Shown one piece after another: positions 43,429-52,574 of a DNA stretch of 64,000 nucleotides. Made by a program: the position numbers and the translations under genes. Positions within the stretch are counted from its first letter, which is position 1. Each line of letters opens with the position of its first letter. Origin of the DNA: [Bacillus] selenitireducens MLS10 (GTDB taxonomy: Bacteria > Bacillota > Bacilli > Bacillales > Salisediminibacteriaceae); contig NC_014219.1 of NCBI RefSeq assembly GCF_000093085.1, forward strand, positions 682,001 to 746,000. The letters run 5' to 3'. The notes beneath the pieces were generated by a model, which was not told the origin of the DNA, did no database searches, and saw only the letters and a list, made by a program, of their open reading frames with translations.

Positions 43429-44571
43429 ATGGCTGAACACAAGAACGAAGCGGCTGTGCAGGAGAAGATTACCGATCATGAGCGGTTGAGGCTGATCTTC
43501 TCCTACGTGACCAATATATCCGAAGAGAAAGATTTGAATAACCTGCTTCTCCTGATGGCGGATCTCGGTAAACAGCTGATTCAGGCCGACCGCTGCAGCC
43601 TGTGGCTTCTTGATGAGGAGAACCGGGAGTTGTGGACGATCGTGGCCCACGGGGTGGATGAACTTCGGATTCCCTACGGCACGGGCTTTGTCGGCCATGC
43701 CATCGAGCACAACCAGTCCATCATCATTAAAGACGCCTATGAGGATGACCGGTTTAATGCAGATGTGGATAAACAGACCGGTTACCGAACCCGTTCCATT
43801 CTCGTCATCCCGATTCACGACTCCAACGATGAGATCATCGGGGCGTACCAGGCGGTCAATAAAATGACGGAGGACTCGTTTTTCACGAAAGAGGATGAAG
43901 GGTATCTTGAGCTTGCGGCGTCCTACTCCGGTAAGGCGATCGAATCGGCGATTCTCTATAACGAAATTGAACGGACACAAAAGGAGATCATCTTCCGGAT
44001 GGGCGAAATCGGTGAGTCGCGTTCGCAGGAGACGGCGAATCACGTCAAACGGGTTGCCGAGTATTCCCGGATTCTCGCCATCGCGCTCGGGATGAGTGAA
44101 GAAGAGGCGGATCTCCTGAAGATGGCCTCCCCGATGCATGACATCGGCAAGGTTGGGATACCCGACAGCATCCTCAATAAACCGGGGAAGCTGACGGATG
44201 AAGAATTCAAACGGATGCAGCGCCATACCGAGGACGGCTATCATCTTCTGAAGGACTCACCGCGGGAAATCCTGCAGACGGCGGCGGTCATCGCCCATGA
44301 GCACCATGAAAAGTGGAACGGCCGTGGTTATCCGAGGGGCATTGCCGGTGAGGAGATTCATATATTCGGCCGGATTACGGCGATTGCCGACGTCTTTGAT
44401 GCTTTGGCCAGTGACCGGGTGTACAAAGCAGCCTGGCCAGTGGAGAAGATTATGAAGATCTTTAAAGAAGAGCGCGGTGAACATTTCGATCCAAAGCTCG
44501 TTGACCTGTTTTTTGAACATCTCGATGAGATCCTGGCGATTAAAGACGCCTACGCCGATCATTTTGATTAA
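43429..44571 (+). CDS. GAF-HD-GYP c-di-GMP phosphodiesterase
   Basis: The 380-residue protein has a GAF domain (about 15-180; RCSLWLLDEENRELWTIVAHG) and an HD-GYP domain (about 190-370) with PMHDIGKVGIPD, the HEHHEKWNGRGYPRG signature and AIADVFDALASDR. It is predicted to hydrolyse c-di-GMP under control of a small ligand or redox signal in the GAF domain. It is the last gene of the cyclase-FecR operon, linking cAMP and c-di-GMP signalling at this locus. Confidence 0.92.
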   Translation: MAEHKNEAAVQEKITDHERLRLIFSYVTNISEEKDLNNLLLLMADLGKQLIQADRCSLWLLDEENRELWTIVAHGVDELRIPYGTGFVGHAIEHNQSIIIKDAYEDDRFNADVDKQTGYRTRSILVIPIHDSNDEIIGAYQAVNKMTEDSFFTKEDEGYLELAASYSGKAIESAILYNEIERTQKEIIFRMGEIGESRSQETANHVKRVAEYSRILAIALGMSEEEADLLKMASPMHDIGKVGIPDSILNKPGKLTDEEFKRMQRHTEDGYHLLKDSPREILQTAAVIAHEHHEKWNGRGYPRGIAGEEIHIFGRITAIADVFDALASDRVYKAAWPVEKIMKIFKEERGEHFDPKLVDLFFEHLDEILAIKDAYADHFD

Positions 44572-44575
44572 CAGT

Positions 44576-44618
44576 GAAAAAAATCCCCCTTTCGAACCCA
44601 AGGTCCGTAAGGGGGATT
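44576..44618 (-). terminator. Intrinsic terminator of the MFS-glycerophosphodiesterase operon
   Basis: A 10-bp stem AATCCCCCTT/AAGGGGGATT (44582-44591, 44609-44618) is followed on the minus strand by a T-run (plus-strand A's 44576-44583). It may also slow plus-strand transcription. Confidence 0.75.
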
Positions 44619-44638
44619 CGTGCGTCTCAGTTGGTGTG

Positions 44639-45907
44639 TCATCTGACTCCGCGGAGGATCTTCACCCCTTTGTTCAGACTCCAGTACCCGAAGAGAAACG
44701 TCACGGCACTGCCGTAAAAGAGGGCGGGTGCACCGAACAGGTCCATCATCAGCCCGAGAACGCCTGGTGCAATGATGGAGGCGCCCATGGAAAAGAGGTA
44801 GTAAAGTCCGGTGAAGAAGCCGATCTTGTTCGTCCCGCCAAGATCCGCGACGAGCGGATAGGCCTGGACGTTGACGAAGGCCCAGAAGATTCCGCCGATG
44901 AGAAGAACGATTGGCAGGAGCGTCAGATGACTCATGCCGAAGACGGCGCCGTCGATCAACGGCAGGGTCGGAATGAGAAAGAAGACGGCGGGCAACGCGA
45001 GAAGCCCGATGGACATGGCCGGCGCCTTGCCGATCTTCGTCCCGATGATGCCGGCGGGAATGGCGAAGAGGACGAAGGACAGACTGAAGAAGCCGAGGGT
45101 GAACCCGGCGGCATCCTCCGCCATACCGAGGTGTTCCACGGCATAAACGGTAAAAAGGGCTTCGACGGCGGCGTAGCCGATGAAGTAAATGAAGATGGCC
45201 AGAAGGATGTAAAACTGCCCCCGGAAGTCCGGCAGGAGGATCTTCTTAAACATCGTCTTCAGTGAGCCGGTTGCCTTGACCTCCTCAAGGTCATCGGCCG
45301 TGGCATCGGCGTAAGGCGGATGGCGGTCGACGACAAAGTAGAGCAGAATAAAGGCAAATAAAAGCAACAGGCCGGCGAGAATGAACGGATACGTCCGGTC
45401 GATCCCGTACAGGGTCGACAGACCGAAGAGGGCGACGATGGCCCCGACGCCGCCCATAAAGTTGATGATCCCGTTGGCCGTCGAGCGGTAAGCGGGTGGC
45501 GTATGGTCCGGCATGAGTGCGATCACGGGAGCGCGGTAGACCGTCATGGCAAGGAGAAAGACGATATCCACGACGAGGAGGACCCAGAGGGAGACCATCG
45601 CCCCGTAGGGGATGAGCGCAAAGAAGACGGCGGCAATGGGCATCCCGACGATGAGAAACGGCAGACGGTTGCCAAAGCGGGTGTTGATCCGGTCCGACCA
45701 GGTGCCAATGATCGGAATGAGAAGAACGGCAAAGAGGTTGTCGAGCCCCATGATCATTCCCCGGATCCCCCGGCTTTCAATAAAGTCACCGAGGATCAGT
45801 GGCATATAGGCATTGTAAAACGTCCAGATCAGCATCAGTGCAAAAAAACCGCTGCCGATGGCGAAGATTTTCGTTTTCGAGACCCCCTGGATCTTCTCAG
45901 TCATCAT
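44639..45907 (-). CDS. Major facilitator superfamily transporter
   Basis: The 422-residue protein has 12 predicted helices, with GTWSDRINTRFGNRLPFLIVGMP in the loop between helices 2 and 3. This resembles the sugar:cation or SLC45-like symporter group. GGAGGGGG precedes two adjacent start codons (ATG 45907 and ATG 45904). It lies 19 bases downstream of a glycerophosphodiesterase gene, suggesting uptake of a phosphodiester, its alcohol or a sugar derivative, but the substrate is not known. Confidence 0.85.
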   Translation of the reverse strand: MMTEKIQGVSKTKIFAIGSGFFALMLIWTFYNAYMPLILGDFIESRGIRGMIMGLDNLFAVLLIPIIGTWSDRINTRFGNRLPFLIVGMPIAAVFFALIPYGAMVSLWVLLVVDIVFLLAMTVYRAPVIALMPDHTPPAYRSTANGIINFMGGVGAIVALFGLSTLYGIDRTYPFILAGLLLLFAFILLYFVVDRHPPYADATADDLEEVKATGSLKTMFKKILLPDFRGQFYILLAIFIYFIGYAAVEALFTVYAVEHLGMAEDAAGFTLGFFSLSFVLFAIPAGIIGTKIGKAPAMSIGLLALPAVFFLIPTLPLIDGAVFGMSHLTLLPIVLLIGGIFWAFVNVQAYPLVADLGGTNKIGFFTGLYYLFSMGASIIAPGVLGLMMDLFGAPALFYGSAVTFLFGYWSLNKGVKILRGVR

Positions 45908-45926
45908 AATTCCCCCTCCGAGCCGG

Positions 45927-46679
45927 TCAGTCCGACTCTTCGATGATCATGGTGCGGATGCGGACAGCCTTCTCGGGATCGTCAGTAATCACCCCGTCAA
46001 TGCGCTGGTGGATCAGATTTTTCAAATGCGCATCGTCGTTCACGGTAAAGGCCCTGAGCGGTGTCCGGTTCCTTTTGGCACCCTGGATCATGGCCGGAAC
46101 GGCGACGGGGAAGAAGCAGTGCAGGCTCGTTGCCCTGAAGCTCTGAATGTACGTCCACGGCTCATACAGGCCTTCCATGAAGAGGGCGGCCGTCTCAATC
46201 GTCGGATGAAGCTCCCGCACCTTCTTCAGGGAATAATGGTTAAACGAGGACAGGACGATGCGATCGTCGAGTTCGCGTTCTTTGACGGCACGGAGGACGG
46301 TGTCTTCGAGCTGTTCATACGGAACGATGCCGTTCTTCAGTTCGATGTTCAAAAGGAAGGCGTTCTCCTCCATCAGATCCAACACATCCTGCAGCCTCGG
46401 AATCCGCGCGTCAGAGAACGATTGATCAAACCGGCTTCCGGCATCGATCCGTGCGAGTTCTTCATACGTCAGGGCATTGACCCAGCCGGAACCCGTCGTG
46501 GTCCGGTCGATCTGTTCATCGTGAATCACGACAGGCACGCCGTCTTTTGTGAGCTGGACATCGAGTTCGATTCCGTCCGCCCCGGCTTCAAGGGCTTTTT
46601 CAAAGGCGATCATCGTATTTTCCGGATAACGGGCGGCAAAACCCCGGTGCGCCCAGATCAGTGAGTGTTTCTCTTTCAT
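45927..46679 (-). CDS. Glycerophosphodiester phosphodiesterase
   Basis: The 250-residue TIM-barrel protein has the GDPD catalytic set: AHRGFAARYPENT near residue 10, ELDVQLTKDGVPVVIHDE near 39 (Glu, Asp and His ligands) and LNIELKNG near 112. It splits glycerophosphodiesters to sn-glycerol-3-phosphate and an alcohol. There is no signal peptide, so it is cytoplasmic (UgpQ type). GGAAGG precedes the ATG. It heads the two-gene operon with the MFS transporter. Confidence 0.92.
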   Translation of the reverse strand: MKEKHSLIWAHRGFAARYPENTMIAFEKALEAGADGIELDVQLTKDGVPVVIHDEQIDRTTTGSGWVNALTYEELARIDAGSRFDQSFSDARIPRLQDVLDLMEENAFLLNIELKNGIVPYEQLEDTVLRAVKERELDDRIVLSSFNHYSLKKVRELHPTIETAALFMEGLYEPWTYIQSFRATSLHCFFPVAVPAMIQGAKRNRTPLRAFTVNDDAHLKNLIHQRIDGVITDDPEKAVRIRTMIIEESD

Positions 46680-46795
46680 GCCAACACAACCTTCCCAAAT
46701 AGCCTCATAGGAATTAAGTTCGCTGTTCAGAATCGAAATCCCTCTTCTTTCGTTGAGATTTACACAACATTTACAAAAAGAAACCGGATGAAGTG

Positions 46796-46804
46796 TGCTA
46801 TAAT
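46796..46804 (+). promoter_or_regulatory. Extended -10 promoter before the ypjP-like gene
   Basis: TGCTATAAT (TATAAT at 46799-46804) lies 32 bases before the start codon. The -35 region is poor. Confidence 0.5.
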
Positions 46805-46835
46805 GAAACCGATACCAAGATGAAGGCAGGGATGT

Positions 46836-47459
46836 ATGATGAAACTGTATCTGCGCCGGTTATGGGTCGTGATGATCGCGATTCTGACACTCGGCTTATA
46901 CATACCGGAATGGACCGTTGATGCCGAAGAGAGTCAGCCTGGCTCTGAATCCGGAAGCAGCACCAGTGACGAAGAACTGCAGGATATTGCCGAAGCCTTT
47001 GCGGGCGTTTCGGATTCTTCTGAGGATGACGCGGACGATGATGAGGGTGAAGAGACTGATTTTTTGAGTCTGTTCACGGAACAGGCGAAAGAACAGACGA
47101 TTCACAAGCTCGGACCGAGAATCTCGAATAAAATCGAATCGGAAGTGTTTGATTCGATCTTCCCGGTGATGGAAGAAGTGATCGAATCCTACATCAGCAA
47201 GCTCCCGGATGACCAGGTGCCATACCTCGTGATCGATGAACAGAAAGCCTCGTATGACGGGGAGAAGATCTTTCATATTCATGATGCGAACAGCGATGAA
47301 GATGTGCTTCGTTTTCACGTGCGGAAAGATCTGAAACCGAAACAGGGGTACTGGTTCAACTTTCACTACCATGATAAAGAGGACGACTTTGAAACCCACC
47401 ATGAGATCGGCGACGTGTACTGGGATAAAAACACACCGCCAAAATGGATGACACACTGA
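46836..47459 (+). CDS. ypjP: YpjP-like secreted protein
   Basis: The 207-residue protein has a signal peptide (about 1-30), a Ser/Asp/Glu-rich acidic linker and a conserved C-terminal part. It ends with the YpjP pattern: DVLRFHVRKDLKPKQGYWFNFHYHDKEDDFETHHEIGDVYWDKNTPPKWM. The function of YpjP is unknown. ATG 46836 and ATG 46839 are both possible starts (AAGGCAGGG upstream). It is followed by an intrinsic terminator. Confidence 0.85.
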   Translation: MMKLYLRRLWVVMIAILTLGLYIPEWTVDAEESQPGSESGSSTSDEELQDIAEAFAGVSDSSEDDADDDEGEETDFLSLFTEQAKEQTIHKLGPRISNKIESEVFDSIFPVMEEVIESYISKLPDDQVPYLVIDEQKASYDGEKIFHIHDANSDEDVLRFHVRKDLKPKQGYWFNFHYHDKEDDFETHHEIGDVYWDKNTPPKWMTH

Positions 47460-47466
47460 ATAATGA

Positions 47467-47504
47467 AAAAAGGCCGCAATTCCTCAAAGGAGTTGCGGCC
47501 TTTT
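47467..47504 (+). terminator. Intrinsic terminator after ypjP
   Basis: A long stem AAAGGCCGCAATTCCT/AGGAGTTGCGGCCTTT with a G-T pair and a short loop, flanked by A's and T's. Confidence 0.88.
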
Positions 47505-47610
47505 GACGCATGAATTCAGCCTGAATGGTGCTGTAAAAGACGGGATGATAAGAAGGGTAAGAAATTTTTGTTAGAATATTCATACAATCTGCATGAACAT
47601 CGGGGGAATC

Positions 47611-47619
47611 TGTTATAAT
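47611..47619 (+). promoter_or_regulatory. Extended -10 promoter for the GGDEF-EAL gene
   Basis: TGTTATAAT (TATAAT at 47614-47619) lies 35 bases before the start codon at 47654. Confidence 0.5.
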
Positions 47620-47653
47620 AGGTACAATCACACACAGCGATGAGGAATGCCCT

Positions 47654-50600
47654 ATGGACAGAATCTTCCGCCCGGTAATCCGGCTGATGAACCGCTTAAG
47701 ATATAAACAAAAATTTGCACTCATGGCTGTGCTGACGACGCTGATGATCGGTGGTCTTCTGACGCCGATAACAATTTGGCTCGTTGAAGAGCGAAACGTG
47801 GCCTACGACGCCGGAAAAGGTCTTGAAATCTCCCGTGATCTGTCCGAGCTGATCTATTATTTGCAGCAGGAGCGGGGTTTTGTGCAGGTAAATACAACGA
47901 ACGATGCAGGGATTGAAGAGCTATTTGAGACGCAGGATACCGTTCGTGAACTGCTGCGGGAGATCGATGAAGCGCACAGCGACTATATAAGTGAGTTTGC
48001 AAGTATAGATATGTGGCTTTTAATCGATGAAGAGGTCGGTAATCTGACCCTTATGGAAGGTGCAGATCTGACTCAGGAACGGGAGAGCTTTGAACGGTAT
48101 ACGCTTCTCATTGAAGAACTGATCGCACTCACACAGCTGACGATCCAATCGACATTGAAATCATTCGAAGGAGATATGGATACCGGAATTGTCATCAATG
48201 ATCTCATTGATGGGATGCTGATCCGTGCTGAACATGTCGGGCAGATCCGTGCCTACGGCTCATTCCTGCTTGGTCTCGATGCCATTCCGGAAGAGGACCG
48301 GCTTGACATGGCGGTTCGGATTGAAGAAGTGAGTCATTATCGTTATCACATGGTCTTTGAGAACACGCCGGAGTTCACGGTGTTTCTTGATCGAAACCGG
48401 CCGCTTCAAGCTTACTATGAACGATACGAACAAGAACGGGACCGTCTTCAGGAGACAGCTTATGCACTGTTGGCTGGCGATTACGATGACCGTGAACCGA
48501 TTGATTTCTTTTGGGATACCACGCCCGCTGTGGACAGCCACTTCTTTGTCTTTGATGAGGCGGCGGATTACCTGATCGAGAATATCGAAGGCCGTCAGCG
48601 GACTCTTGTGACCTCACAGAATCTGATCATCGGATTTGTAACCGGCTATGTCATTTTACTTTTGTACATGTTCTGGGGCTTCTTTCAGTCGATCCTGAAC
48701 AGTGTCCGAACGCTTCGCGACGGATCGAGAAAAGTGGCCTGGGGGGACTATGACGTCTCGGTGGAACTGAACACGAGAGATGAGATGCGTGAAGTGGGAG
48801 ACGCCTTCAATCATATGGTCGTGGAGATTGATACTGTCATGAAGGCCAATGAATCATCGATGGTCCGCACGAAAATGCACCAGGAGGCGCTTCTTGAGCT
48901 CTCGACTTCAGGCTTTTGGGTGGACGGGTTTCTCGATGAAGCCCTCGATGAGATCACAGAGAAAGTGACGTACGCCACAGTTGTGGACCGCACATCGATC
49001 TGGCTCGATAAGAAAGACGGTCTTCTCCTTTCTTCCGTCTATGACCGGGAGTCGCCGGTGCCGGCCGAAGACTGGCTCGCAGACAAGAGTCGTCTTGTGA
49101 ACATGTACAGATGGGCACAGAACGGCCTGTTCTTTACGATGAACGATGTGAGGGAGTTCAGAAAGGATCATCCGTATATAGCGGCATACTTCCGGTCGCA
49201 GGGGATTCGTTCGGCACTCATGACCGTTCTCCGCTCAAAGGGAGCCGTGATCGGAATTATGGTACTCGAATGCCGGCCCAAGGGCCGGAAATGGTACAAA
49301 GAAGAAATGGCCTTCGCCCAGTCGATCAGCCAGCTCATTTCCACGGCCCTCGAGCGTCATGAACTGAGACAAAAAGAGCTCGAAATCCGGCACATGGCGT
49401 ATTTTGACGGCCTGACAGGACTCCCGAACCGGCAGCACTTTCAAACGCTCTTACGGGAACAGATCGCCTTTGTCGATGAAGTGGAGATGGCCCTTGCCGT
49501 TCTTTACGTCGACCTTGATCTATTTAAACACGTCAATGACACGTGGGGTCATTCCGCCGGAGATAAGCTGCTTACGATGGTCGGGGAGCGAATGGCAAAC
49601 GGAGTCGATCACAGAGTGGTGATTTCCCGGTTTGGCGGCGATGAGTTTACGATGATGCTTTCACCGGTCCAGGACCGTAAAGAAGCCTCGGACGTGGTGG
49701 AGGTCTTGCAAGACCTCTTTCGCAAGCCGTTTGATCTTGAAGGTAATGAAGTGTATATTTCCTGCAGCATCGGCATCAGCATCTATCCGAACAACGGCTC
49801 GACGACGGAGGATCTCATAAAAAATGCGGATATGGCGATGTACGAAGCGAAATCAAAAGGCAGAAACGCCTATGCGTTCTATACAGAGAAGCTCTACTCG
49901 AACATGCTCAACCGGATCGAAATGGAGGCGGAGCTGAGACGCGCCATTGAGCAGGAGGATCTGACACTCTATTACCAGCCGCAGTTTGATCTGGACACCG
50001 GCGATCTCGTCGGCTACGAAGCGCTCGTCAGATGGCCGCATCACCGCCTCGGCATCATCTCCCCGGGGGAATTCGTCCCTCTTGCTGAAGAGACCGGACT
50101 GATCTTGCCTCTTGGTGATCAGGTGATCGGCATTGCCGCGAGACAGCAGAAACAATGGCACAATGAAGGGTACAGCATTGTGCCGGTAAGTGTGAATGTC
50201 AGTGTGAAACAGCTGATGCATGAGAATATCATCCATACGCTCAGACGTGCCCTCGAGAATCATGAGCTGCCGGCAAGGAGTATTGGGATCGAAGTCACCG
50301 AATCGATCAGCGCCGAGCACTTTTTCACGATTCGTGAGACACTCGACCGGATCCGTGCCCTCGGCATCACGGTATCGATCGATGATTTCGGGACCGGGCA
50401 TTCATCTCTTGGTTATCTGAAGAACTTTCCTGTGGACTTTCTGAAGATTGACCGGACGTTCATTTCCGGGATCGGCACGAGTCATGAGGATGAAGCCATT
50501 GTCCGGGCCGTCATTGCCATGGCGAAGGGTCTGCGGATGCAGATTGTCGCCGAAGGGGTTGAGACTGCGGAGCATCTCGATTGGCTCAGGCAGTTCAGCG

Positions 50601-50689
50601 GCCTGCGGGTACAGGGCTTCTATATGGGCCGTCCGGGTGATGCGGAGGTTAGCGGGAAATGGCTGAGTAAAAAAGCGGACGGTGCTTAA
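47654..50689 (+). CDS. Membrane HAMP-GAF-GGDEF-EAL c-di-GMP enzyme
   Basis: The 1011-residue protein has TM1 (about 22-44) and a helical external region to about 325 whose start (LIYYLQQERGFVQ) resembles nitrate/nitrite-sensing NIT bundles. TM2 (about 328-350), HAMP and a GAF-like domain (about 410-570) follow, then a GGDEF domain with intact RFGGDEFTMML and an EAL domain with YEALVRW, EVTESIS, DDFGTGHSSL, KIDRTF and AEGVET. Both catalytic motifs are intact, so net synthesis or breakdown of c-di-GMP cannot be called. GAGGAATG precedes the ATG. Confidence 0.92.
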   Translation: MDRIFRPVIRLMNRLRYKQKFALMAVLTTLMIGGLLTPITIWLVEERNVAYDAGKGLEISRDLSELIYYLQQERGFVQVNTTNDAGIEELFETQDTVRELLREIDEAHSDYISEFASIDMWLLIDEEVGNLTLMEGADLTQERESFERYTLLIEELIALTQLTIQSTLKSFEGDMDTGIVINDLIDGMLIRAEHVGQIRAYGSFLLGLDAIPEEDRLDMAVRIEEVSHYRYHMVFENTPEFTVFLDRNRPLQAYYERYEQERDRLQETAYALLAGDYDDREPIDFFWDTTPAVDSHFFVFDEAADYLIENIEGRQRTLVTSQNLIIGFVTGYVILLLYMFWGFFQSILNSVRTLRDGSRKVAWGDYDVSVELNTRDEMREVGDAFNHMVVEIDTVMKANESSMVRTKMHQEALLELSTSGFWVDGFLDEALDEITEKVTYATVVDRTSIWLDKKDGLLLSSVYDRESPVPAEDWLADKSRLVNMYRWAQNGLFFTMNDVREFRKDHPYIAAYFRSQGIRSALMTVLRSKGAVIGIMVLECRPKGRKWYKEEMAFAQSISQLISTALERHELRQKELEIRHMAYFDGLTGLPNRQHFQTLLREQIAFVDEVEMALAVLYVDLDLFKHVNDTWGHSAGDKLLTMVGERMANGVDHRVVISRFGGDEFTMMLSPVQDRKEASDVVEVLQDLFRKPFDLEGNEVYISCSIGISIYPNNGSTTEDLIKNADMAMYEAKSKGRNAYAFYTEKLYSNMLNRIEMEAELRRAIEQEDLTLYYQPQFDLDTGDLVGYEALVRWPHHRLGIISPGEFVPLAEETGLILPLGDQVIGIAARQQKQWHNEGYSIVPVSVNVSVKQLMHENIIHTLRRALENHELPARSIGIEVTESISAEHFFTIRETLDRIRALGITVSIDDFGTGHSSLGYLKNFPVDFLKIDRTFISGIGTSHEDEAIVRAVIAMAKGLRMQIVAEGVETAEHLDWLRQFSGLRVQGFYMGRPGDAEVSGKWLSKKADGA

Positions 50690-50703
50690 TATCGTCCGCT
50701 TTT
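50671..50703 (+). terminator. Intrinsic terminator overlapping the EAL gene stop
   Basis: AAAAGCGGACG and CGTCCGCTTTT form a perfect 11-bp stem. The left arm is inside the last codons of the GGDEF-EAL gene. Confidence 0.85.
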
Positions 50704-50758
50704 CTGCGTGAACAAAGACGCTTCCGTGAGAGTTTGTTAACAAAATCGTCACATTTCC

Positions 50759-50772
50759 GTGAGGCGCTTCAC
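50759..50772. promoter_or_regulatory. Rex-like operator upstream of cydDC
   Basis: GTGAGGCGCTTCAC has the GTGA-N6-TCAC core of Rex operators, with one inner mismatch. It lies immediately upstream of the -35 hexamer. A perfect palindrome TTTGTTAACAAA (50733-50744) lies 15 bases further upstream. Rex controls cyd genes in Bacillus. Confidence 0.4.
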
Positions 50773-50802
50773 TTGGAGTGCCGGGAAGCGACTGTATATA
50801 AT
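50773..50802 (+). promoter_or_regulatory. SigA-type promoter of cydDC
   Basis: TTGGAG (50773-50778), an 18-base spacer and TATAAT (50797-50802). Confidence 0.55.
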
Positions 50803-50858
50803 AGAGTTCATAGCACTATCTGTGAAGTGATAAACAAGATTCGGATGGAGTGACACCG

Positions 50859-52574
50859 ATGCAAACTTTAAAAGAATGGACAAAACAAAAGCGCAACGAA
50901 ACGATCCTCCTGCGGCTGAATGCCGTGGCACTCGGACTGTCGATCGTGGCGATGGCCTGGTTCATCGTCCGTGTTGTCGACGGCGTGTTTTTGCAGGGAG
51001 AAGGGTTTTGGGATGTGGTTCCCTATCTGATTCTGACGGCTGTGGCCCTCCTGTTCAGAAGCCTCTTTACCTGGCTTGGCGGGCGGATCGGGATCAGGCT
51101 CGGAACGCAGATCAAACAGGAATACCGGCAGTGGCTCACGGAGGACGCGGATCAGAAGTCAGGGCAGCTGACGGGTGAGCGGACGGGGGTGTTCGTGGAT
51201 GCCGTGGATGAAGTGGAAGGGTATGTGAAGAATTACTACCCGCAGCTCATTCAGTCATCAACGGTGCCGCTCGTGCTCCTCGCAGCGATTTTTTATATGA
51301 ACTGGGTGAGCGGACTGATTCTTCTTGTGACAGCCCCGTTCATTCCGATCATGATGATTGTCGTCGGCAAGAATGCGGAGAAGCGGTCTGAGGCGCAGAT
51401 GGAGAAGCTGAACAGGTTTTCCGGGACGTTTATGGATCTTCTGCAGGGGCTCGTAACGCTCCGGTTTCTCGGGAAGTCAAAGGAAAAAGCCGGTGACATT
51501 GCCGCAAGCAGCATGAGCTACCGGGATGCGACGATGGATGTATTGAAGGTGGCGTTCCTGTCGTCACTGATGCTTGAATTCATCTCGATGCTGAGTATTT
51601 CGCTTGTCGCCCTTGAGGTGGGACTGCGGCTCGTCATCTTCGATCAGCTGACGTTCTTTACCGCCTTCTTCGTCCTGATCCTTGCGCCGGAGTTCTTTGC
51701 TTCATTAAAAGAACTCGGGACGGCTTTTCATAACGGCAAAAGCAGTACAGGCGCCTGGGAACGGGTGAAAGGTGCGGTCGGTGACGGTACCGTTGCGGTG
51801 AAAAACGGCGATCGGGACATGCCGGCGGATGCGTCTCTTGATCTGGAGGCAAAGGGTATGGCCTTTTCGTACGGCGCTGGCCAATTTGCATTGGGACCGG
51901 TCGACTTTTCGATACCTGAAGGGAATCACGTTGCGATTGTCGGCCCGAGCGGCTCGGGGAAATCAACGCTGCTGCAGCTGATCACGGGACTGCGGGCTCC
52001 TGAAAGCGGCGAGCTGACCGTATCAGGCATCCCGGTGCACGCGCTCAGACGCGAAAGCTGGTTCCGGGAAATCAGCTATCTGACCCAGCATCCCTATCTC
52101 TTCAGCGGGACGCTCCGGGAAAATATCCGCATGGGCGCATTAGAAGACATCCTTGACAGTGACATTCTTGAAGCGGCAAAGGATGCCGGTCTCACGTCGC
52201 TCATTGACCGCCTGCCACAAGGCCTCGACACGCCCATCGGCGAAGCCGGGCGCGGTCTGTCCGGCGGCGAGCGGCAGCGGATTGCCCTTGCCAGGGCATT
52301 CTTGAAGAAGCCGCGTCTGATCGTGTTTGACGAACCGACGACGGGGCTTGATCTGAGAACCGAACAGATCTTGCAGGCGGGGATCCGCACCCTGAGTGAG
52401 AAGGCAACGATGATCACCGTTGCGCACCGGCTCCATACGATACGGGAAGCAGACCGCATTCTTTTTATGGACAATGGCCGGATCATCGCGAACGGTAAGC
52501 ATAGCGAGCTCATTAATACGGTGCCCGCCTACCGTCAGATGGTGTCTGTGGAAACAGGAGGGGATGCATCATGA
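50859..52574 (+). CDS. cydD: CydD, thiol exporter half-transporter for cytochrome bd assembly
   Basis: About 571 residues: six-helix exporter membrane domain (about 20-310) and ATPase (about 335-570) with GPSGSGKSTLL, LSGGERQRIALARAF and LIVFDEPT. With CydC it exports cysteine/glutathione-type thiols needed for cytochrome bd assembly. GGAG lies 8 bases before ATG 50859, better than the in-frame GTG at 50850. Its stop overlaps cydC (ATGA). The cydAB oxidase genes are not in the window. Confidence 0.9.
   Translation: MQTLKEWTKQKRNETILLRLNAVALGLSIVAMAWFIVRVVDGVFLQGEGFWDVVPYLILTAVALLFRSLFTWLGGRIGIRLGTQIKQEYRQWLTEDADQKSGQLTGERTGVFVDAVDEVEGYVKNYYPQLIQSSTVPLVLLAAIFYMNWVSGLILLVTAPFIPIMMIVVGKNAEKRSEAQMEKLNRFSGTFMDLLQGLVTLRFLGKSKEKAGDIAASSMSYRDATMDVLKVAFLSSLMLEFISMLSISLVALEVGLRLVIFDQLTFFTAFFVLILAPEFFASLKELGTAFHNGKSSTGAWERVKGAVGDGTVAVKNGDRDMPADASLDLEAKGMAFSYGAGQFALGPVDFSIPEGNHVAIVGPSGSGKSTLLQLITGLRAPESGELTVSGIPVHALRRESWFREISYLTQHPYLFSGTLRENIRMGALEDILDSDILEAAKDAGLTSLIDRLPQGLDTPIGEAGRGLSGGERQRIALARAFLKKPRLIVFDEPTTGLDLRTEQILQAGIRTLSEKATMITVAHRLHTIREADRILFMDNGRIIANGKHSELINTVPAYRQMVSVETGGDAS

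Noticed and set aside
43366-44244. 292-codon minus-strand open frame
   Set aside because: It lies fully opposite the GAF-HD-GYP gene, which has clear domains. The antisense translation has no family resemblance.
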